Source: JBGVMW01 sp045125095
Lineage (GTDB): Bacteria; Bacillota; Clostridia; Lachnospirales; Lachnospiraceae
Assembly: GCA_045125095.1 (NCBI GenBank)
Contig: JBGVMW010000277.1
Coordinates: forward strand, 1-8,759
Direction: 5' to 3'
DNA: 8,759 nt
Of the stretch, positions 1 to 5,345 are shown in pieces; the first letter of the stretch is position 1; each line of letters begins with the position of its first letter. The translations under genes and the position numbers were made by a program. The notes beneath the pieces were generated by a model, which worked only from the letters and a program-made list of their open reading frames with translations, was not told the DNA's origin and ran no database searches.

Positions 1-827
1 GGCACATCCGCATAGTTGGCCAAAAGCTGCTTCGTGTCCTTCGGCAGGCAGTAGCCCCCATAGCCAAAAGAAGGATTGTTGTAGTGGGTGCCAATCCTCG
101 GGTCCAGGCACACGCCACGGATGATTTCCGCCGTATCCAGCCCCTTCATCTCCCCGTAGGTGTCCAGCTCGTTAAAATACGCCACCCGCAAGGCCAGATA
201 AGTATTGGAAAACAGCTTCACCGCCTCAGCCTCCGTAAAGCCGATAATCAGCGTCTCAATCTCCGGCTTCAATGCAGCTTCCTGCAAAAGCTTCGCAAAC
301 CTTTCCGCCTGCCGCGTTAGCTCCTCATCCTGCTTATCCGTCCCCACAATAATCCGGGAAGGGTAGAGATTGTCATACAGGGCCTTGCTCTCACGCAGAA
401 ACTCCGGGCTGAAAATAATCCGCCTGCTGCCGGTGCTCTGCCTGATTCTCTCCGTAAAGCCCACCGGGATAGTGGACTTTATCACAATTATGGCATCCTT
501 ATTGACAGACATTACCTGCCGGATAACCGACTCCACCGCCGAAGTATCAAAAAAATTCTTTTTGCTGTCGTAGTTGGTAGGCGCCGCCACAATCACGAAA
601 TCCGCATCCCTGTAGGCCGCATCCCCGTCCAGCGTTGCCGTCAGGTTCAGCTTCTTCTCCCTAAGGTACTGCTCAATATAATCATCCTGTATAGGGGATT
701 TCCTGCTGTTTATCAGCTCCACCTTTTCTGGCACTATATCCACGGCAGTCACCTGGTTCTGCTGTGCCAGCAAAACAGCCAGGCTCATGCCCACATAGCC
801 GGTACCTGCTACTGCAATCCTCATCAT
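1..827 (-). CDS. ugd: UDP-glucose 6-dehydrogenase (3' end outside window)
   Basis: Oxidises UDP-glucose to UDP-glucuronate with two NAD+, in the cytoplasm, supplying uronic acid donors for surface polysaccharide. The visible 275 codons begin MMRIAVAGTGYVG, with the Rossmann glycine motif GTGYVG. They continue through IKSTIPVGFT and SPEFLRE to the catalytic-cysteine segment GYGGYCLPKDTKQ just before the window edge. The sequence runs colinear with the short (about 390 aa) E. coli-type Ugd as I remember it, so roughly 110 C-terminal residues are missing. Start: GAGAGGTG (834-841) lies 7 nt before the ATG at 827. A second ATG at 824 better matches the family N-terminus, so the true start may be 3 nt further in. 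The gene lies 86 nt downstream of the epimerase gene on the same strand and is probably co-transcribed with it. Catalytic core intact; identification confident. Confidence 0.96.
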   Translation of the reverse strand, partial: MMRIAVAGTGYVGMSLAVLLAQQNQVTAVDIVPEKVELINSRKSPIQDDYIEQYLREKKLNLTATLDGDAAYRDADFVIVAAPTNYDSKKNFFDTSAVESVIRQVMSVNKDAIIVIKSTIPVGFTERIRQSTGSRRIIFSPEFLRESKALYDNLYPSRIIVGTDKQDEELTRQAERFAKLLQEAALKPEIETLIIGFTEAEAVKLFSNTYLALRVAYFNELDTYGEMKGLDTAEIIRGVCLDPRIGTHYNNPSFGYGGYCLPKDTKQLLANYADV

Positions 828-850
828 CACTTGCACCTCTCATTTATCAA

Positions 851-916
851 CATCAATATACACCATCAATATATATGTACATCAATAACCATATCTATCA
901 GCATTCATATCTATCA
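851..916. repeat. Degenerate short direct repeats between epimerase and ugd
   Basis: The intercistronic spacer is built from short direct repeats. On the plus strand CATCAATA occurs at 851-858, 864-871 and 880-887 (steps 13 and 16). CATATCTATCA occurs at 890-900 and 906-916 (step 16), the last copy running into the epimerase stop codon. No hairpin or U-tract suggests termination, so the operon is probably continuous. Function unknown; it could be slipped-strand debris or a binding array. Confidence 0.55.
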
Positions 917-1990
917 ACAGTCATAAAACTCCTTGTACCACCTGGCAAAGCTGCGCAGCCCGTCCCGAAGGGACGTGGATGGCTTGAAGCCAAAATCCCG
1001 CTCCAGGCCGCTGGTATCAGCATAGGTCACAGGCACATCCCCCGGCTGCATAGGCACCAGCCGCTTGTGAGCAGCAAAATCATAATCCTCCGGCAGCACC
1101 CCGGCACCAATCAGCTCCTCCTGCAAAATCTCCACAAATTCCAGCAGGTTCTCCGGGTGGTTGTTACCGATGTTATAGACGGCATAAGGCGGCAGCGGCA
1201 GCCCGTCCTCCCCCGTCTCCCTCTCAGGAGCGTGCTCCATCACCAGGCTGATGCCATGCACTATATCATCCACATAGGTAAAATCCCTCCGGCAGTTGCC
1301 ATAGTTGAATATCTGTATCTCCTCGCCTGCCACCAGCTTGTTGGTAAAGCCGAAATACGCCATGTCCGGCCTCCCGGCAGGGCCGTACACCGTAAAGAAC
1401 CTCAGCCCCGTAGAGGGGATATTGTACAGCTTGCTGTAGGCATGAGCCAGCAGCTCATTGCTTTTCTTGGTGGCGGCATACAGGGACACGGGATTATCCA
1501 CCTTGTCCTCTGTAGAATATGGCACCTTCTTATTGGAACCGTACACAGAAGACGAGGAAGCATACACCAGATGCTCCACCCCCTTTGCCCCATCATCATA
1601 GGAATGGCGGCAGGCCTCAAGGATATTGTAAAAGCCGATGATATTCGCCTCCATGTAGGCATCAGGATTGGTAATGGAATACCTGACACCTGCCTGTGCC
1701 GCCAGATTGACCACCACATCAGGCCTGTAGGCGGCAAAGACATCATCCACCAGCTGCTTGTTGGCGATATTGCCCCTGACAAAATGCCAGTCACCACCTG
1801 CTGCCTCAATCTGTCCCAGCCTGTACTCCTTCAGGCGCACATCATAATACTCATTCATGCTGTCCAGGCCAATGATTTTTATGCCCTCCACATGCTTCAA
1901 CAGCTCCAGCACCAGATTTGCCCCGATAAAGCCTGCTGCACCAGTGACCAGTACCGTCTTATTCCGCAAATCAACATTCTTTGCCAGCAT
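914..1990 (-). CDS. NAD-dependent epimerase, UDP-glucuronate 4-epimerase type
   Basis: Extended short-chain dehydrogenase/reductase of 358 aa, most likely interconverting UDP-glucuronate and UDP-galacturonate in the cytoplasm. Visible features: the NAD-binding GAAGFIG at residues 17-23, NLAAQAGVRYS around 95-105, a serine cluster SSSS at 146-149, the catalytic pair Y171 and K175 in YAATK, RFFTVYGPAGRPDMA at 197-211, RRDFTYVDDI at 234-243, and QPGDVPVTYAD at 315-325. The last two are typical of the UDP-GlcA 4-epimerase branch (the LspL/WbnF/Cap1J kind) rather than GalE. Length is slightly above the usual 335-350 aa. Start: a GGGGGT sequence (1998-2003) lies 7 nt before the ATG at 1990; the only closer ATG upstream is out of frame. 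The neighbouring ugd makes its substrate, which supports the assignment. An exact substrate such as UDP-GlcNAcA or UDP-Glc cannot be excluded from sequence alone. Confidence 0.92.
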   Translation of the reverse strand: MLAKNVDLRNKTVLVTGAAGFIGANLVLELLKHVEGIKIIGLDSMNEYYDVRLKEYRLGQIEAAGGDWHFVRGNIANKQLVDDVFAAYRPDVVVNLAAQAGVRYSITNPDAYMEANIIGFYNILEACRHSYDDGAKGVEHLVYASSSSVYGSNKKVPYSTEDKVDNPVSLYAATKKSNELLAHAYSKLYNIPSTGLRFFTVYGPAGRPDMAYFGFTNKLVAGEEIQIFNYGNCRRDFTYVDDIVHGISLVMEHAPERETGEDGLPLPPYAVYNIGNNHPENLLEFVEILQEELIGAGVLPEDYDFAAHKRLVPMQPGDVPVTYADTSGLERDFGFKPSTSLRDGLRSFARWYKEFYDC

Positions 1991-2089
1991 ACACCATACC
2001 CCCGTAAAGCTATAAAAATATAAAGATTGAATGATATAAAAATGTAAAATACAAAATATGAACCATAAAGATATTAGCTAAAATAAACT

Positions 2090-2119
2090 TTTATAAATAA
2101 GCCGATTGTCCCATTGCAA
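2090..2119 (-). promoter_or_regulatory. Possible promoter for the epimerase-ugd operon
   Basis: On the minus strand TTGCAA (2119-2114), an 18-nt spacer and TATAAA (2095-2090) resemble a sigma-70 promoter about 100 nt upstream of the epimerase start. The region is so AT-rich that other pairs are possible, for example TTTACA followed by TTTATA nearer the gene, so this is only a candidate. Confidence 0.3.
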
Positions 2120-2138
2120 TTTTTCATTTCTTGTGGGC

Positions 2139-2158
2139 TATATATATTAATATATATA
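2139..2158. repeat. 20-bp perfect AT palindrome
   Basis: Alternating TA around a central TTAA (2147-2150) makes a perfect 20-bp palindrome. It could extrude as a cruciform or act as an easily melted or regulator-binding site, but low-complexity AT sequence of this kind also arises by chance in such spacers. Confidence 0.6.
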
Positions 2159-2186
2159 TGCATACATAGGAACAAACACAGCTTTT

Positions 2187-2221
2187 ATACCATAGAACAA
2201 AATACATTTTTGTGGTATGAT
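2187..2221 (+). promoter_or_regulatory. Inverted repeat with extended -10-like element
   Basis: ATACC (2187-2191) plus ACAAAA (2197-2202) pair with TTTTGT (2208-2213) plus GGTAT (2214-2218), giving an 11-bp stem with a 5-nt bulge on the left arm. The right arm runs into TGGTATGAT, an extended -10 look-alike (TATGAT at 2216-2221). The TTTGTGGTAT string recurs just upstream of the third Rpn gene (8073-8082). This may be a second, upstream promoter or operator for the nuclease at 2392. Confidence 0.35.
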
Positions 2222-2273
2222 TTACCCAATGAAAGCTTTCTACAACACTATAGCGACTGTATATTATAAGAAT

Positions 2274-2316
2274 GACATTCGAATAGCACCTGAATGTCTT
2301 CGGAATATTTTCGGAA
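2274..2316. promoter_or_regulatory. Inverted repeat followed by twin TTCGGAA boxes
   Basis: GACATTC (2274-2280) and GAATGTC (2292-2298) form a perfect 7-bp inverted repeat with an 11-nt loop. Directly after it TTCGGAA occurs twice (2299-2305 and 2310-2316), 11 bp apart, about one helical turn. There is no U-tract, so it is not an intrinsic terminator. The arrangement 75-120 bp upstream of the nuclease start resembles a protein-binding region; the binder is unknown. Confidence 0.35.
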
Positions 2317-2367
2317 ATTTTTACGGCACATACTGCATAGCAAAATCTACCTATTTGCCTGATTTTT

Positions 2368-2391
2368 TGCTATAATAAAGGAGGAAGCTCT
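2368..2391 (+). promoter_or_regulatory. Extended -10 overlapping the ribosome site of the Rpn gene
   Basis: TG-C-TATAAT (2368-2376) is a consensus extended -10 element with no clear -35 box. It is followed at once by AAGGAGG (2378-2384), 7 nt before the ATG. Transcription from this element would start near 2383, inside the ribosome site. Either the real start site lies further upstream or the leader is extremely short. The same 16-nt string, TATAATAAAGGAGGAA, precedes the gene at 8101. Confidence 0.5.
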
Positions 2392-3270
2392 ATGGAAAAC
2401 AAATCTGTGCGTGACACCATGTTCCGCCACTATTTCAACGGAGGCCACGGCAGCGGCATACCAAACATGAGGCTACTATCTCTTGTCAACGCCATACAGG
2501 GCGCAGACCACACAGACCTGAATCTCTTAAAAATTAACACATTGGACGGCAGCTTTTTCAGCAGCCTAAAAAACGATGTATCCTGCACCCTGAACGGCAT
2601 CTACCTCATGCTGATAGAGCATCAGAGCACCATCAACGACAACATGCCGGTCCGCTTTCTCAGCTACGCGGATGAACTGTTCAAGCTGCACCTGCAACCA
2701 TTCCACGAAAAAATCTACAAGAGCAGGCTAATTCACCTGCCAACGCCGGAATTCCATGTGTTCTACGATGGCGAGGACACCAGCTTTGACCACAAAATTC
2801 TCCGGCTCAGCGATGCCTTCATCGCCCCCGGCAGGAACCTGGAGCTCATCGTCCATTGCCATAACCTGAATCCCGGCAAGAGCCAGAAGCTGAAAGCACT
2901 CTGCAAGCCGCTGGATGACTACAGCAATTTTTCAAACAAATTTAAGGAATACCGCAAAGAAAAGAACTCTATAAATGACTCGGTTCGCATGACCATCGAC
3001 TACTGCCGCAAAAACGGCATCATGACTGACTATCTTACCGACAACGAAAGCGAGGTTATTAACATGTTTGGTTTTGAATGGAACGAAGAAGACGAAAGAA
3101 AGGCCCTCATCGAACTCGGCGAGGAACGGGGCGAACAGCGCGGTGAACAGCGTAGCACTATTAACAGCATCAGGAATCTCATGAAAAACATGCACTGGTC
3201 TGCCGAGGAAGCTATGGCCGCCATCGGCATCGAGCAGTCACAATACAAGCAGTATCTGGCATTGCTTTGA
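2392..3270 (+). CDS. Rpn-family PD-(D/E)XK nuclease / putative transposase
   Basis: A 292-aa protein of the Rpn (recombination-promoting nuclease, YhgA-like, PDDEXK_2) group. E. coli members are DNA endonucleases that raise RecA-independent recombination and act as toxins with antiphage effects. The catalytic core is visible as D62 in NDVSCTLNG and E76-x-Q78 in LIEHQSTINDNMP, the E-x-Q version of E-x-K seen across this family. A helical middle part (EYRKEKNSINDSVRMTIDYC, about 186-205) leads to EVINMFGFEW (221-230), a four-residue repeat GEER-GEQR-GEQR (243-254) and a C-terminal module ending QYKQYLALL. Length and layout look complete, and the start has a perfect AAGGAGG 7 nt upstream. No terminator lies before the next Rpn fragment, so both probably share a transcript ending at 3741-3768. 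An internal start at 3064 may give a separate C-terminal protein. Confidence 0.9.
   Translation: MENKSVRDTMFRHYFNGGHGSGIPNMRLLSLVNAIQGADHTDLNLLKINTLDGSFFSSLKNDVSCTLNGIYLMLIEHQSTINDNMPVRFLSYADELFKLHLQPFHEKIYKSRLIHLPTPEFHVFYDGEDTSFDHKILRLSDAFIAPGRNLELIVHCHNLNPGKSQKLKALCKPLDDYSNFSNKFKEYRKEKNSINDSVRMTIDYCRKNGIMTDYLTDNESEVINMFGFEWNEEDERKALIELGEERGEQRGEQRSTINSIRNLMKNMHWSAEEAMAAIGIEQSQYKQYLALL
3052..3066 (+). promoter_or_regulatory. Internal ribosome site and ATG inside the Rpn gene
   Basis: GAGGT (3052-3056), a 7-nt spacer and ATG (3064-3066) lie in frame with the nuclease at codon M225. The 7-nt spacing is the same as for the annotated starts of neighbouring genes. The complementarity is weaker than at the main start (5 bases), and the bases also encode the residues EVINM, so part of the match could be protein-driven. 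Confidence 0.4.
3064..3270 (+). CDS. Possible internally translated RpnS-like C-terminal protein (68 aa)
   Basis: Starting at internal ATG M225 of the nuclease, this would be a 68-aa soluble, helix-rich protein lacking the catalytic D62/E76. It contains the GEER/GEQR repeats and the C-terminal module. In E. coli, Rpn C-terminal domains are made separately (RpnS) and block the toxic full-length protein (RpnL); the position, size and repeat content here fit that pattern. Support is the GAGGT-N7-ATG signal and the matching arrangement in the second Rpn sequence downstream. Not proven: translation has to be shown experimentally. Confidence 0.4.
   Translation: MFGFEWNEEDERKALIELGEERGEQRGEQRSTINSIRNLMKNMHWSAEEAMAAIGIEQSQYKQYLALL
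3118..3153 (+). repeat. Three 12-nt in-frame repeats (GEER/GEQR/GEQR)
   Basis: Three consecutive 12-nt units, GGCGAGGAACGG, GGCGAACAGCGC and GGTGAACAGCGT, encode GEER, GEQR and GEQR at residues 243-254 of the nuclease. Unit length keeps the frame, so copy-number change would lengthen or shorten a charged helix without breaking the gene. Four-residue helix repeats with strain-variable number are described for E. coli RpnS dimer interfaces. Confidence 0.7.
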
Positions 3271-3326
3271 TAGCTGTTCTTGAGCTCGGATTACCTATAA
3301 ACCACATAGAACGATGCAGCACCTAG

Positions 3327-3716
3327 CTCAACCAACCATTTAATGACAAAGCACATATCATCTATGTCAACGGAGAAAACAACAGTGATACTCCACTTGG
3401 ACAACTGATGCGGGATTTCAAGCAATCCAATCCCGACCTGATAAGAGCAAAAATATTATCTGATAGGATGAAATATCTCAAATCCACCAATGAGGAGGTA
3501 ATCAAAATGTGCAACATCGTAGAAGAATACACTGCCAAAAAAGTCGCTGAAGCAGCTGCCCGCAGCAGAGACGAAGGAATGCAAGAAGGACTCCGCATAG
3601 CTAACTTAAACAACATTAAGAGCATCATGGAAACTCAGCATCTGTCAGCTATGGAGGCTATGGATGCCCTTCGCATTGACAAAGCACAGCACAAACAATA
3701 TATGGCTTTGCTGTAA
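3327..3716 (+). pseudogene. C-terminal remnant of a second Rpn-family nuclease gene
   Basis: The frame is open from just after a TAG at 3324-3326 to the TAA at 3714-3716. It reads FNDKAHIIYVNGENNSDTPLGQ, then MRDFKQSNPDLIRAKILSDR, MKYLKSTNEEVIKMCNIVEEY and a tail ending HKQYMALL. The segment HIIYVNGEN..DTPLGQLM.DF is typical of the later part of another PD-(D/E)XK nuclease-transposase subgroup. The N-terminal two thirds with the catalytic residues are absent, and the 56 nt back to the previous stop codon hold no recognisable remainder. ATG 3408 has no ribosome site and interrupts a conserved segment, so it is unlikely as a start. I call this a 5'-truncated gene whose C-terminal part may still be expressed from 3507. 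Confidence 0.75.
3507..3716 (+). CDS. Possible solitary RpnS-like protein (69 aa)
   Basis: Inside the truncated Rpn remnant, GAGGAGGT (3492-3499) lies 7 nt before an in-frame ATG at 3507. This is one of the best ribosome sites in the window. The product would be MCNIVEEYTAKK..., 69 aa, charged and helical, with no nuclease residues. Its last 35 residues (from NNIKSIMETQH to QYMALL) are identical at 18 positions to the end of the upstream nuclease, including SA-x-EAM, KQY and the final ALL/LL context. If translated, it would be a stand-alone inhibitor-like domain on the same mRNA as the intact nuclease. Alternatively the signal simply encodes the family residues EEVIKMC and is inert. Confidence 0.45.
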   Translation: MCNIVEEYTAKKVAEAAARSRDEGMQEGLRIANLNNIKSIMETQHLSAMEAMDALRIDKAQHKQYMALL

Positions 3717-3740
3717 AGTAAATCTAATATCTCTATTTCA

Positions 3741-3768
3741 AGTCATGGTCACAGTGCCATGACTTTTT
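3741..3768 (+). terminator. Rho-independent terminator after the Rpn genes
   Basis: AGTCATGG (3741-3748) and CCATGACT (3757-3764) form a perfect 8-bp stem with an 8-nt loop, followed by TTTTTCTTT on the plus strand. It lies 24 nt after the remnant's stop codon. On the minus strand the hairpin has no following U-tract, so it mainly serves the plus-strand Rpn transcript. Confidence 0.88.
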
Positions 3769-3797
3769 CTTTGGAGATTTTGTAAAAATAAAATTAC

Positions 3798-3857
3798 GAT
3801 AAAAAGTTAGTAGCTATAAAATAATTAACAAAACCTCTTACATCATAACTTTTTATC
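3798..3857. repeat. 12-bp perfect inverted repeat around the flippase stop codon
   Basis: GATAAAAAGTTA (3798-3809) and TAACTTTTTATC (3846-3857) are exact reverse complements separated by 36 nt; the right arm is the end of the flippase coding region. In the minus-strand mRNA the stem would bracket the stop codon and be followed by the U-rich GTAATTTTATTTTT. It may be a weak AU-rich terminator or stability hairpin for the minus operon, or the trace of an insertion junction. Confidence 0.5.
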
Positions 3858-5321
3858 CCCGAAAGATACACATAGCATTTTCCTATAAAGCCCACACAGA
3901 AGCCCCCTGCTCTCCTTAGACGTGGACACAACAGCTATATACAAAAGTAAAAACACAATACCAGCAAGAACCACTCCCCATAAATTATCAAAATAACTTC
4001 TAACTAAAATTGCAAATATGCAAGCTATGAATGAAGAAAATACAGGCAAAGTACTATTTTTACAAATACGAATAGCAGAAAATCCAAGATACTTTCTAGC
4101 TAAACATATCTTCACTACATCCAATTCCAGAGAACATAAGCTTACACCTATAACCAAATAATAGAACTCCATAGATGAGGTAATATATATTACTAAAAGC
4201 ACAACAGGAAAATATAATACCTGTGAATATGTAGAAATTTTAGGCAAACCTTTAGCTCGCAATGCTTCACTTACCATAGAGTTTATTGTAATGGAAAATA
4301 TTCCTACTAATCCTAGAAGCCCCACCAAAAAATCAGCTTCATGCCACTGCTCACCTAATAACAATCCAACTATCATATCCCGAAAAACAAAAACAGCAAA
4401 ACCAAGCGGCGCCATAATCAAGATACAAACTTTCTGCATATTATAAAATGTATCTTTAAATTCATCAGAATTATTCTGTAAACGAGATAAGGCGGAAAAC
4501 AAAACCGGCATAACTGAACCACTTAATAACGAAAATATCGCTGATGTCAAAGTCATGCCACCTCTAAATATGCCCAAATAATAGCTGCTCAATAAATTGC
4601 CAATTAACAAAAACTGCCCCCAGGTACTCAGCCAAATACTTATAGACTCAAGCAACGTCCACAAGGAAAATGACAGCATTTTTAGCAATAGATTAATATC
4701 AAACATAAAAGATATAGGCAGCGGAGAATATATCCCCTGAAAAACACAAGTGACAATTTGCTGCACTAACATACCTATTATCAACGACCAATAATCAAAA
4801 CCTAAAACAGCTAACGGAATAGTCACTACAATTGGTATACAAACTGTTATAATTCGCAGTTTAAACAGCAATTTAAACTGAAAATCCCGTTTAAAAATGG
4901 CTGATTGCATACCGCTGAAAGAATTCAACAAAATCCCACTACCTGCCACACACAGCCCTGTCTTTATCTCAGGTGCACCTAAAAATAATGCTAGTCTATC
5001 AGAAAAGAGGCAAATAACTAACCAAATTATCACCGCTGATATACAGCATGTCACGAGTGCCGTCGTAAAGGCACTCTTTTTTTCATTCTCATCACAAAAA
5101 TCATGCTGTACAAAATATTTTTGGAATCCTGCATCTGCAAACATTTCTGCAAAAGAAGTAACTACCAAAATAGCAGCTACGATTCCAAATGCCTCCGGCG
5201 TAAGTATATGTGCCAAAATCGCACCTGTAACAGGGGTAATTAATTTCCCTAAAATCTCTGTAGCAAATGTCCATTGGGTAGCATGTTTTATTCTATTATC
5301 CATCTTGTTATCTGCATTCAT
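3843..5321 (-). CDS. Wzx-type polysaccharide flippase (MOP superfamily)
   Basis: A 492-aa inner-membrane protein with many hydrophobic segments along its whole length, as expected for the 12-14 helices of oligosaccharide flippases (COG2244, Polysacc_synt_3). The N-terminal signature GKLITPVTGAILAHILTPEAFGIVAA, followed by FAEMFADAGFQKYFVQ (residues about 25-72), is characteristic of the WzxC/lipopolysaccharide exporter type. It would move undecaprenyl-linked repeat units across the membrane for capsule or O-antigen assembly. It is the last gene of the minus operon, 24 nt after the DUF362 gene. Start at 5321 is preceded by AAAGG at 13 nt, a long and weak spacing; the next in-frame ATG (MDNRIKHA) has no ribosome site, so I kept 5321. 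The gene is much more AT-rich than ugd and the epimerase, suggesting separate origin. Flippase sequences diverge greatly, so the substrate cannot be read from it. Confidence 0.9.
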   Translation of the reverse strand: MNADNKMDNRIKHATQWTFATEILGKLITPVTGAILAHILTPEAFGIVAAILVVTSFAEMFADAGFQKYFVQHDFCDENEKKSAFTTALVTCCISAVIIWLVICLFSDRLALFLGAPEIKTGLCVAGSGILLNSFSGMQSAIFKRDFQFKLLFKLRIITVCIPIVVTIPLAVLGFDYWSLIIGMLVQQIVTCVFQGIYSPLPISFMFDINLLLKMLSFSLWTLLESISIWLSTWGQFLLIGNLLSSYYLGIFRGGMTLTSAIFSLLSGSVMPVLFSALSRLQNNSDEFKDTFYNMQKVCILIMAPLGFAVFVFRDMIVGLLLGEQWHEADFLVGLLGLVGIFSITINSMVSEALRAKGLPKISTYSQVLYFPVVLLVIYITSSMEFYYLVIGVSLCSLELDVVKICLARKYLGFSAIRICKNSTLPVFSSFIACIFAILVRSYFDNLWGVVLAGIVFLLLYIAVVSTSKESRGLLCGLYRKMLCVSFGDKKL

Positions 5322-5345
5322 TATGTTAACTAAACCTTTACATAC

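Larger units (their letters stand above)
1991..2391. other. AT-rich divergent intergenic region (401 nt)
   Basis: This stretch lies between the divergent epimerase (minus) and Rpn nuclease (plus) genes, and I see no convincing gene in it. It should hold promoters for both sides. Visible structure: a possible minus-strand promoter (2090-2119), a 20-bp AT palindrome (2139-2158), an inverted repeat ending in an extended -10-like TGGTATGAT (2187-2221), a GACATTC/GAATGTC inverted repeat (2274-2298), twin TTCGGAA boxes 11 bp apart (2299-2316), and the Rpn promoter/ribosome site (2368-2391). Confidence 0.8.

Noticed and set aside
851..916. CRISPR array
   Set aside because: Units are only 8-11 bp with 13-16 bp steps and no unique spacers of about 30 bp.
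764..2023. A 419-codon open frame on the plus strand opposite the epimerase gene
   Set aside because: It is antisense to a clearly conserved SDR enzyme, has no ribosome site and gives a low-complexity His/Gln/Ile-rich product; a shadow of GC-rich coding sequence.
3408..3506. ATG 3408 as the start of an intact 102-aa gene
   Set aside because: No ribosome site; family-like sequence (HIIYVNGEN) continues upstream in the same frame, showing a truncated gene rather than a true start.
3741..3768. Bidirectional terminator also serving the flippase operon
   Set aside because: On the minus strand the hairpin is followed by TTGAAATAG, with no U-tract.
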